This document shows, piece after piece, positions 1-4,370 of a stretch of 5,069 nucleotides of DNA. Position 1 is the stretch's first letter. Each line of letters starts with the position of its first letter. Below the pieces are notes generated by a model that was not told the origin of the DNA, searched no databases, and saw nothing but the letters and a program-made list of their open reading frames with translations. The position numbers were made by a program, and so were the translations under genes. This DNA is from an uncultured Ancrocorticia sp. (lineage in GTDB: Bacteria; Actinomycetota; Actinomycetes; Actinomycetales; Actinomycetaceae): positions 1-5,069 of the forward strand of contig CAJPTB010000168.1 of the NCBI GenBank assembly GCA_905373325.1. The letters run 5' to 3'.

Positions 1-2
1 GG

Positions 3-743
3 CCCTGGAAGTCGCCGTCGCTGGAGGGGCTCGTCGAAGAATGGGCCGTCGGCGACGTCGCCGAACCCGACTTCGTCAAAGACCTCGCAAAAGGCGCCGC
101 CCAAGTCGTCTCGGCTCTGGGCGTGACGCGGCAGAAAGCCGACCCGTGGCAGATCGACAACCTCGCCAACCGCGCCATTCTCGCCTCCGCGCTTCGTCAC
201 GGCGTCGCCTCGTTCACGTACGTCAACGTCCTTGGCGGAGAGAAATGCCCGGCCAAACTGACGCGGGCCAAGACCGCTTTCGCACGAGCTTTGAAAAGAG
301 CCGACGTCGCCTCTCAGATCGTCAATCCGTCGGCATACTTTTCTGACATGATGTCGGTTTTGAAGATGGCCAAGCGGGGCAAGGTGCGCATATTCGACCC
401 AGCCATCCGCCTCAACCCGATCCACGGAGCGGACCTCGCGGCCTGCATATGCGATCTCATGGAAAAGGGAGAAAAGGGATCGTGGGACGTCGGCGGGCCC
501 GACGTCTTCACTTGGGACGAGCTGGTGCGAACGGCTCTTGCAGCCATGGGGAAACGGCCGCGCGTGGGCAAGATTCCGACGTGGATCCTTCCGCCTGCGC
601 TGGGGCTGACGTCGCTGTTCAGCAGACGCCTGGCGGACGCCGCGCGCTTCGCGACGTGGAACATGCTGCACGACTGCGTCGGACCCGCAACCGGCGTTCG
701 CCATCTTGCCGACTTTTACGTGGAGAACCGGGGCCTCGTCTGA
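3..743 (+). CDS. Atypical SDR / NAD(P)-binding epimerase-like oxidoreductase, 5'-truncated
   Basis: The C-terminal 246 residues of an NAD(P)H-binding short-chain dehydrogenase-like protein (NmrA-like / atypical SDR group); the first complete codon is at base 3. Counting from that codon, the visible family landmarks are: GDV at 17-19, after the strand that normally contacts the cofactor adenine; VVSALGVTRQK at 35-45; DNLANRAILASA at 52-63; the strand FTYVNVLGG at 71-79; IVNPSAYFSDM at 106-116; RLNPIHGADLA at 136-146; and DVGGPDVFTWDEL at 162-174, a typical substrate-domain motif. Family members are often near 290 residues, so about 45 residues with the Gly-rich GxxGxxG loop should lie upstream of the window. 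No canonical YxxxK is seen; AK at 89-90 lies near the helix where such proteins often keep a lysine. Soluble cytoplasmic enzyme; substrate unknown. Codon use is strongly GC-rich. An internal ATG at 123 is not the start, because homology-like sequence continues upstream. Confidence 0.88.
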   Translation, partial: PWKSPSLEGLVEEWAVGDVAEPDFVKDLAKGAAQVVSALGVTRQKADPWQIDNLANRAILASALRHGVASFTYVNVLGGEKCPAKLTRAKTAFARALKRADVASQIVNPSAYFSDMMSVLKMAKRGKVRIFDPAIRLNPIHGADLAACICDLMEKGEKGSWDVGGPDVFTWDELVRTALAAMGKRPRVGKIPTWILPPALGLTSLFSRRLADAARFATWNMLHDCVGPATGVRHLADFYVENRGLV

Positions 744-864
744 GTTCGACCGCTCGGGGCGCTGCTCGACGCCGCACACAGACGGCCCAAACGCAGACGG
801 GCAATCCGCGGAACAGACGCACGCGAACCACCCGCAAACAGAGAAGAAACGACCCTCACGCGAC

Positions 865-945
865 CGGATTTCATCGAACTGCCGGCTCGCCGACCTTGTA
901 CGCTCGGCGCGCTTCTACGAGACAAAGCTCGGGCTTCGCCGCGCC
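865..945 (+). pseudogene. Relic resembling the N-terminus of a VOC/glyoxalase-fold protein
   Basis: In the frame read from 865 the translation RISSNCRLADLVRSARFYET, followed by KLGLRRA, matches the well-known start of VOC-superfamily proteins: a first beta strand, then DLxRSxxFYExxLGL. Nine or more diagnostic positions (D, L, R, S, F, Y, E, L, G) fall in the right spacing. There is no start codon or ribosome binding site just before it. After about residue 27 the frame becomes Ser/Arg/Gln-rich, with no VOC-like second strand or metal ligands, and stops at 1078-1080. I infer a small surviving fragment of a dead gene. A chance match cannot be excluded without a profile search. Confidence 0.38.
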
Positions 946-1088
946 TCTGCTTCACAAAAGGGTGCCCCAGTCGGATCGCAGTCTCGCGCCGAACAGAAAA
1001 GAATCCTGCGCCCGACCACAAGCAGGAAACAAAGAAGCATCGCGGAAACATATGAAGCGAAGTGGAACAGCTCACAATAGAGTGCAAA

Positions 1089-1178
1089 TTCTTGCAACGA
1101 CCTCAACTGCACCGTAGGCTGATGGCAATCGGGCAGAAGAATCTCGCAACAGAGGATCCTCGGCCCGCATTGCAAGAA
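1089..1178. repeat. 9-bp inverted repeat, arms about 72 bp apart
   Basis: TTCTTGCAA at 1089-1097 is the exact reverse complement of TTGCAAGAA at 1170-1178. Homology does not extend past the nine bases. The loop is long and there is no T-tract, so this is not a terminator. It may be a pair of binding half-sites or chance. Confidence 0.25.
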
Positions 1179-1220
1179 CTCGCAACCTTGATTCATACAA
1201 CTAGAAATCTCCGGAATTAC

Positions 1221-1233
1221 GCGGTTAAACCGC
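1221..1233. repeat. 13-bp perfect palindrome
   Basis: GCGGTTAAACCGC has six-base arms around a single central base. The centre is too tight for a stable RNA hairpin, so a dimeric protein binding site is the more natural reading. It lies about 220 bp upstream of the small-ORF operon and has no T-run after it. Confidence 0.35.
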
Positions 1234-1329
1234 AATGGTTTGACGCAGCGAGCTCCGCTTTCACGCCTGCACTCAGCGCCGCGACGCCAACCGACCATAA
1301 GAGTCGATGACAGGCAAACGGCCCTCATA

Positions 1330-1369
1330 ACATACCTGTTCACTCGTCGTTTTGAGTGACATACCGTTC
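1330..1369. repeat. Imperfect 11-bp direct repeat flanking a small inverted repeat
   Basis: ACATACCTGTTC (1330-1341) recurs as ACATACCGTTC (1359-1369), differing by one inserted T, with starts 29 bp apart. Between and overlapping them is TCACTC-8 nt-GAGTGA (1340-1359). The combination sits on the candidate promoter and could be an operator. The six-base stem could also form a weak hairpin. Confidence 0.35.
1339..1367 (+). promoter_or_regulatory. Candidate promoter of the small-ORF/membrane-protein operon
   Basis: A -35-like TTCACT (1339-1344) is separated by 17 bp from a -10-like TACCGT (1362-1367, fitting the actinobacterial TAnnnT pattern). This would give a transcript start near 1374 and a leader of about 80 bases before the ATG at 1454. 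An inverted repeat (TCACTC at 1340-1345, GAGTGA at 1354-1359) overlaps the -35 box and the spacer, where a repressor would act. The hexamers are weak matches, so this is tentative. Confidence 0.3.
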
Positions 1370-1442
1370 GAGCCGCATCCTACTTGAATTCGGTCCACAA
1401 CAAAACCGATCCAGACCCGCGCGCCCACCGCGCCACAACCCC

Positions 1443-1449
1443 AAGGAGA
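1443..1449 (+). promoter_or_regulatory. Strong ribosome binding site for the 47-aa ORF
   Basis: AAGGAGA lies four bases before the ATG at 1454. It is the best Shine-Dalgarno match in this part of the window and is the main reason to accept the short ORF as a gene. Confidence 0.7.
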
Positions 1450-1453
1450 AACA

Positions 1454-1597
1454 ATGAGCGAAAACGAGAAGTGCGATGATCTAGACAAGTCCATCGGTCG
1501 GCTCAAACGCGCAGCCATTGACGCATACGTCAGAGACGAGATAGGGGGCGGGGCAGAAACATTCTCCCGGAAAGCGAATGAGTATCAAAGGCAATGA
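1454..1597 (+). CDS. Small hydrophilic protein of unknown function, 47 aa
   Basis: I do not recognise this protein. It is supported by a near-consensus ribosome binding site (AAGGAGA) with good spacing to ATG, and by its position just upstream of two membrane-protein genes (22 bases from its TGA to the preferred ATG at 1620), consistent with co-translation. The product is charged and has no membrane segment or signal peptide. It has an acidic N-terminus with one Cys (C7), a likely amphipathic helix about residues 10-29 (LDKSIGRLKRAAIDAY then VRDE), a GGG turn at 31-33 and a basic/polar tail ending EYQRQ. Third-position GC is about 60%, lower than the housekeeping genes but in line with this low-GC cassette. 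It could be a small regulator, a partner of the membrane proteins, or a secreted-peptide precursor; nothing in view decides between these. Confidence 0.6.
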   Translation: MSENEKCDDLDKSIGRLKRAAIDAYVRDEIGGGAETFSRKANEYQRQ

Positions 1598-1601
1598 CAA
1601 A

Positions 1602-2615
1602 AAATAGAAAGGAATGGCAATGACGAAACCCATATTCATCACCCTGCGCATTCTCATCGTCGCGCTAACATTCTTCACCCTCAAATGGCTGTTCCTGAGC
1701 GGTCCGGTCATAACCGTCGGTGCCAGCCAGATCCACTGCCGGGCGGTCGGTTGGGACTATCTAGGCGAACCTTATAGCGCGTCTGGTTTTTTCGACATTC
1801 ACAGCGCCGACGACATGGACAGGTTCTCCTCAACCAACGACATTGGAGAAGAATTGGCAGAGCAACGAAGAGGGCGCGACAAGGCCATTGAAGGCTGCAA
1901 CCTCGCACGCGACAACCGCAGGCTCTACATGAACCTGACAGCGATCTTCGCCGCAACTGCCTTCATCACCCTCCCCAAGCCAACACGGAAGAAGTTTAAC
2001 CTCAACTTCCTGAAGCTAAAACGAAAGGAAGAGATCGTCACCGTTGCCGAATCGCAATAGAACTCAGCTCTGTCAATCAGCCACTCGCAAACCGGAACGG
2101 CCAATGCACCAGCAGAAAGAAATAGAAAGGAATGGCAATGACGAAACCCATATTCATCACCCTGCGCATCCTCATCGTCGCGCTGACCTTCTTCACCCTC
2201 AAATGGCTGTTCTTAAGCAGTCCGACCATAACCCTCAACGCCAGTGAGATCCACTGCAAGCCCGCGGGCTGGGACTATCTGAAAGAAGGCTATAACACGT
2301 CTGGTTTTTTCGACATAGACAACTCCGAAGAAATGGATCAGTTCGCGGCAACCAACAACATCGGGGAAGAATTGGCCGAGCAACGAAGAGCGCGCGACAA
2401 GGCCATCGAGGGATGCAACCTTGCGCGCGACAACCGCAGGCTCTACATGAACCTGACAGCGATCTTCGCCGTGGGTGCCTTCATCGCTCTCCCCAAGCCA
2501 ACACGAAAGAAAGCAAACTTCAACTTCTTGAAGTTAAAACGAAAGGACGGGCTCGACGCCGTTCCCGAATCGCAAGGGAGCACATTTCGTCAATCAAACG
2601 ACGGCGAACCAGAAC
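1602..2615 (+). repeat. Tandem gene duplication, unit about 518 bp
   Basis: Unit 1 (1602 to about 2098) and unit 2 (2120 to about 2615) align at an offset of 518 through the coding region, changing to 517 after a one-base indel downstream of the copy 1 stop. The first 50 bases (1602-1651 and 2120-2169), covering the ribosome binding site and start, are identical. Similarity continues past the copy 1 stop: GTCAATCA at 2072 and 2589, and AACC(G/A)GAAC at 2090 and 2607. The duplicated block therefore included the translation start region and the 3' tail, and copy 1's shorter end comes from a TAG where copy 2 has GGG. Confidence 0.88.
1620..2060 (+). CDS. Two-pass membrane protein, tandem copy 1 (146 aa)
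   Basis: Unrecognised small membrane protein. The ATG at 1620 is preferred over 1614 because GAAAGGA (1607-1613) abuts the first ATG but sits at normal spacing from the second. Layout: membrane segment about residues 5-26 (IFITLRILIVALTFFTLKWL), a loop of about 75 residues with Cys40 and Cys93, a second segment about 103-119 (YMNLTAIFAATAFITLP), then a basic tail (KPTRKK, KLKRK). The positive-inside rule puts both ends in the cytoplasm and the loop outside, where the two Cys could form a disulfide. The loop ends in a charged helix-like stretch, GEELAEQRRGRDKAIEGCN. Likely an operon with the 47-aa ORF and copy 2. It ends at TAG where copy 2 reads on, so its tail is 19 residues shorter. GC is about 53%, below the flanking genes. 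Confidence 0.82.
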   Translation: MTKPIFITLRILIVALTFFTLKWLFLSGPVITVGASQIHCRAVGWDYLGEPYSASGFFDIHSADDMDRFSSTNDIGEELAEQRRGRDKAIEGCNLARDNRRLYMNLTAIFAATAFITLPKPTRKKFNLNFLKLKRKEEIVTVAESQ

Positions 2616-2635
2616 AGCAAAACAACGCTGGCTAG
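2138..2635 (+). CDS. Two-pass membrane protein, tandem copy 2 (165 aa)
   Basis: Paralogue of the preceding gene, about 77% identical over 146 residues by hand alignment with no gaps. The ribosome binding site and first codons are identical to copy 1, so ATG 2138 is preferred over 2132. Topology is as in copy 1: membrane segment about 5-26, outside loop with conserved Cys40 and Cys93, second segment about 103-119, basic cytoplasmic tail. Residues 1-27 are identical between copies and residues 75-111 differ only at position 85 (G to A). Most changes lie in the proximal loop (28-74), where this copy is more acidic (DNSEEMDQF), with others in the second segment and tail. The C-terminus carries 19 extra polar residues (GSTFRQSND...QQNNAG). 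Its stop lies 37 bases from the convergent nudC stop, with no clear terminator between them. No function assigned. Confidence 0.83.
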   Translation: MTKPIFITLRILIVALTFFTLKWLFLSSPTITLNASEIHCKPAGWDYLKEGYNTSGFFDIDNSEEMDQFAATNNIGEELAEQRRARDKAIEGCNLARDNRRLYMNLTAIFAVGAFIALPKPTRKKANFNFLKLKRKDGLDAVPESQGSTFRQSNDGEPEQQNNAG

Positions 2636-2672
2636 GACCGGGCGGACACACAGGAGCCGGCCACAACGCCAA

Positions 2673-3956
2673 CTAGACGTCGGCCAGCGGCCGGCCCAGC
2701 CATCGCTCGATGAGCCTCGCGGAGACCGACGTCGGCGTCGGCAAACCGATCTCCCCCGAGGCCAGAGCCCCCGAAAACTCCTCCCTCGAGAAGAACCGGG
2801 CGAAAACGAGCTCCTCGCCGTCGACCTTCACGTCTTCCTGGCGGGCGCGGGTGCGCCCCTCAAACGCAAGCATGAGGGAACGCGGGAAAGGCCACGGCTG
2901 GGAGGTGACGTACGCGACGTCGTCGACGACGACGCCGGTCTCCTCCAAAACCTCGCGCGCGACAGCCGACTCGAGCGGCTCGCCGGCCTCGACGAAACCC
3001 GCGAGAACGGACAGCCTTCCGGGGGCCCATCGCCCGTTGCGCGCGAGGAGCAGCCTGTCCTCGGCGTCGCGGACGGCCATGATGACGGCCGGATCCACAC
3101 GCGGAAAAACCGTATGCCCGCGCCCGCAGACCATCTCCCATCCGCCGGAACGCAGCGACAAAGGCTCACCGCACCTGTGGCAGAAACGGGTGCCGCCTAT
3201 CCAGTTCGAGATGGCCACGGCCTCAACGGCGAGCTCGGCCTCGACCGAAGGCCATAGGTGGGATGTCAACGGGACCGAAGCGAAGTCGGCGCTCACAGAC
3301 CATGCTCTCTCGTATCCGGCGCTCTCAAAATTCGCTCTCTGCGAGCCGACCCCCTCGGAACCCGCCCTCTGCGAGCCGGAGTCCTCCGAACCCTCGAAGC
3401 CCACTTTCTCAGAGCCGGCATGCTCGGAACCCGCGTTCCCGGAGCCGGCATGTTCGGAACCGGCTGCCTCGGACCTTGCCCTCTCGTCTCCCTCTGCAAC
3501 GGCCGCCGGACGAGAAGCGGCCGGAATTGCGCGCGAGACGACCCGAGGGTCGCGTGCGGAATCGTCCGCATCGCCGATGTCACAAGCAAAATAGGGTGCG
3601 CCGTCCACCAAGCCGAGATATACGGCGCGACGCCGCGCTTCCGGGGCGACGCACCCCGCGGAGACTGCGAGCACGCGTTCGGCGCCGGGCTCGACGGCCA
3701 CCCTCGACCCCGAGACGAAGAGAAACCGCGCACGGGGATTCTCTGCGGCCGCGGCGAGGGCGTTCGAATCGCGTCGGGTGGCCTCGTCCCTTTCGACTCC
3801 GGCCCGAACGCCGTCCGTCCCAGAATCCGCGCGCTCCTCACCTTCCTGCTCGGCGCCCGCCAATTCGCGATTGCCGCCCACGCGTCCGGCGTCTGTCGGT
3901 CTGGGCTCGTCACTCACACGCCCGCGCTCCGCACCCGTGCGTTTGGCTCCCGTCAT
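2673..3956 (-). CDS. nudC: NADH pyrophosphatase / NAD-RNA decapping Nudix hydrolase, with repeat insertion
   Basis: NudC hydrolyses NAD(H) to NMN(H) and AMP and, in characterised bacteria, removes NAD caps from RNA. Landmarks in the 427 residues: N-terminal NUDIX-like domain about 47-127, including RAGVERDEATRRD and VYLGLVDGAPYFA; the VEAVAISNW helix at 244-252; zinc ribbon with C259, C262 and C277; FPRVDPAVIM at 284-293; a perfect Nudix box G320-V342 (GFVEAGE, then REVLEETGV); and the NudC signature SQPWPFPRS at 352-360. The fourth zinc position is unusual: CGRGH has Gly280 at CxxC spacing and His281 next to it. The protein exceeds E. coli NudC (257) and mycobacterial NudC (about 313) because of a charged extension (1 to about 45) and a pentapeptide repeat (160-227). 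ATG 3956 has GGGAG seven bases upstream; GTG at residue 14 is a weaker alternative. Convergent with the membrane-protein operon and divergent from glgX. Confidence 0.93.
   Translation of the reverse strand: MTGAKRTGAERGRVSDEPRPTDAGRVGGNRELAGAEQEGEERADSGTDGVRAGVERDEATRRDSNALAAAAENPRARFLFVSGSRVAVEPGAERVLAVSAGCVAPEARRRAVYLGLVDGAPYFACDIGDADDSARDPRVVSRAIPAASRPAAVAEGDERARSEAAGSEHAGSGNAGSEHAGSEKVGFEGSEDSGSQRAGSEGVGSQRANFESAGYERAWSVSADFASVPLTSHLWPSVEAELAVEAVAISNWIGGTRFCHRCGEPLSLRSGGWEMVCGRGHTVFPRVDPAVIMAVRDAEDRLLLARNGRWAPGRLSVLAGFVEAGEPLESAVAREVLEETGVVVDDVAYVTSQPWPFPRSLMLAFEGRTRARQEDVKVDGEELVFARFFSREEFSGALASGEIGLPTPTSVSARLIERWLGRPLADV
3276..3479 (-). repeat. In-frame degenerate pentapeptide (15-bp) repeat inside nudC
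   Basis: Residues 160-227 of NudC read as 13 pentads, with one three-residue interruption (SED, 190-192). Examples are AGSEH, AGSGN, AGSEH, AGSEK, VGFEG, SGSQR, AGSEG, VGSQR, ANFES, AGYER and ADFAS. At DNA level this is a 15-bp minisatellite (GCCGGCTCCGAGCAT-like units on the minus strand). Units nearest the N-terminal domain are most alike and those towards the zinc ribbon are more diverged. It lies between two folded domains, so it probably acts as a flexible linker. ANFES and ADFAS formally fit A(D/N)LXX pentapeptide-repeat proteins, but most units carry Ser at the central position, so a right-handed beta helix is doubtful. Confidence 0.82.
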
Positions 3957-3963
3957 CGCATTG

Positions 3964-3968
3964 CTCCC
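3964..3968 (-). promoter_or_regulatory. nudC ribosome binding site
   Basis: GGGAG on the minus strand, seven bases before the ATG at 3956. It supports the long form of NudC with its N-terminal extension. Confidence 0.5.
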
Positions 3969-3989
3969 GTCCTCGACCTTGGCCCAATC

Positions 3990-4017
3990 AGCCTAGTGGC
4001 GCGCACATCGCAAACAA
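3990..4017 (-). promoter_or_regulatory. Candidate nudC promoter
   Basis: On the minus strand, TTGTTT (4017-4012) and TAGGCT (3995-3990, fitting TAnnnT) are 16 bp apart. They would start transcription near 3983, giving a short leader of about 27 bases that contains the GGGAG site. The -35 match is only partial. Confidence 0.33.
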
Positions 4018-4227
4018 AACTCGCCCTTGGAAAGAGGACGGCCAACGAAGAAAGGGTTCGTCGACAGAAAGGGACCCGCAGACAAGCTCAGCCAACGCAG
4101 CCCATTCGCGCACATGGATTCGGACCGTTTACTCGCGAGAAGGGCCATTCAAGGGGCGAACTTCACATATGCACGCGAAAACCCGTTGAAGAATGACGAA
4201 CTGCCAAGGAAAAGACACGCGGAGCTC

Positions 4228-4251
4228 GTTTTTCGCAACGTTTTTCCCAAC
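4228..4251 (+). repeat. Two-copy tandem 12-bp repeat upstream of glgX
   Basis: GTTTTTCGCAAC is followed directly by GTTTTTCCCAAC (11 of 12 identical). It lies about 120-140 bp before the glgX start and has T-runs in otherwise GC-rich DNA. It could be a pair of regulator half-sites or a slippage product. Confidence 0.5.
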
Positions 4252-4358
4252 ATCGCACAATCACGACATTCCGCGGAAATCCAGGCCTTCTCATCCGCAT
4301 CTGCACTTTCCCGCCGGGCAATCCTTCGCATCGGCATGTTCTGGAGTTGAATCTTTGC

Positions 4359-4364
4359 CATACT
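4359..4364 (+). promoter_or_regulatory. Candidate -10 box for a leaderless glgX transcript
   Basis: CATACT resembles the -10 consensus TATAAT/TAnnnT. It ends six bases before GTG 4371, so a transcript starting at the usual distance would begin at or next to the start codon. No good -35 hexamer is seen at 17-18 bp. Confidence 0.3.
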
Positions 4365-4370
4365 TGCACT

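Larger units (their letters stand above)
744..1453. other. Long intergenic region, no convincing intact gene
   Basis: About 710 bases between the SDR gene and the small-ORF operon. GC falls from about 65% at the left to about 43-52% in the middle. Open frames exist on both strands but lack a ribosome binding site and the GC-rich third positions of the real genes. The plus frame beginning GTG at 1062 (82 codons) has only about 54% GC at third positions by my hand count. The region holds a VOC-like relic (865-945), a 9-bp inverted repeat (1089-1097 and 1170-1178), a 13-bp palindrome (1221-1233) and a candidate promoter with overlapping repeats (1330-1369). It reads as decayed or regulatory DNA. 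Confidence 0.6.
3957..4370. other. Divergent intergenic region between nudC and glgX
   Basis: About 414 bases separate the two divergent starts. A plus-strand open frame (TTG 4027 to TGA 4350, 107 codons) has no ribosome binding site, no recognisable domain and weak third-position bias, so I do not call it a gene. The stretch holds candidate promoters for both genes and a 12-bp tandem repeat at 4228-4251. Otherwise I see nothing identifiable. Confidence 0.55.

Noticed and set aside
449..1117. Plus-strand 222-codon frame crossing the SDR stop
   Set aside because: It overlaps the SDR gene out of frame; the product is Arg/Ala/Thr-rich low-complexity sequence.
1062..1310. 82-codon plus-strand ORF starting at GTG
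   Set aside because: No ribosome binding site, and third-position GC is only about 54%, not above the first position (58%), so there is no coding signal, although the translation looks superficially protein-like.
915..1343. 142-codon minus-strand Cys-rich ORF
   Set aside because: GTG start with no clear ribosome binding site, no domain, and it overlaps the VOC-like relic on the other strand.
2654..2695. GCCGGCC and GGCCGGC arms around the nudC stop as a terminator
   Set aside because: The loop is about 28 bases and there is no T-tract on either strand; the arms are also palindromic, so pairing is ambiguous in GC-rich DNA.
2710..3594. Plus-strand open frame of 294 codons opposite nudC
   Set aside because: It is antisense to a clearly recognisable NudC, and its Ser/Pro/Thr-rich product comes from the reverse of GC-rich codons. 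No domain is visible.
3758..3774. tRNA T-arm-like GTTCGAATC
   Set aside because: It lies inside the nudC reading frame with no acceptor or anticodon stems around it.
3258..4196. Two overlapping plus-strand frames of over 300 codons (3258-4196 and 3263-4189)
   Set aside because: They are antisense to nudC, Arg/Pro-rich shadows of GC-rich coding DNA with no recognisable fold.
4027..4350. 107-codon plus-strand ORF upstream of glgX
   Set aside because: TTG start, no ribosome binding site, no recognisable motif, and it covers likely promoter DNA of both flanking genes.
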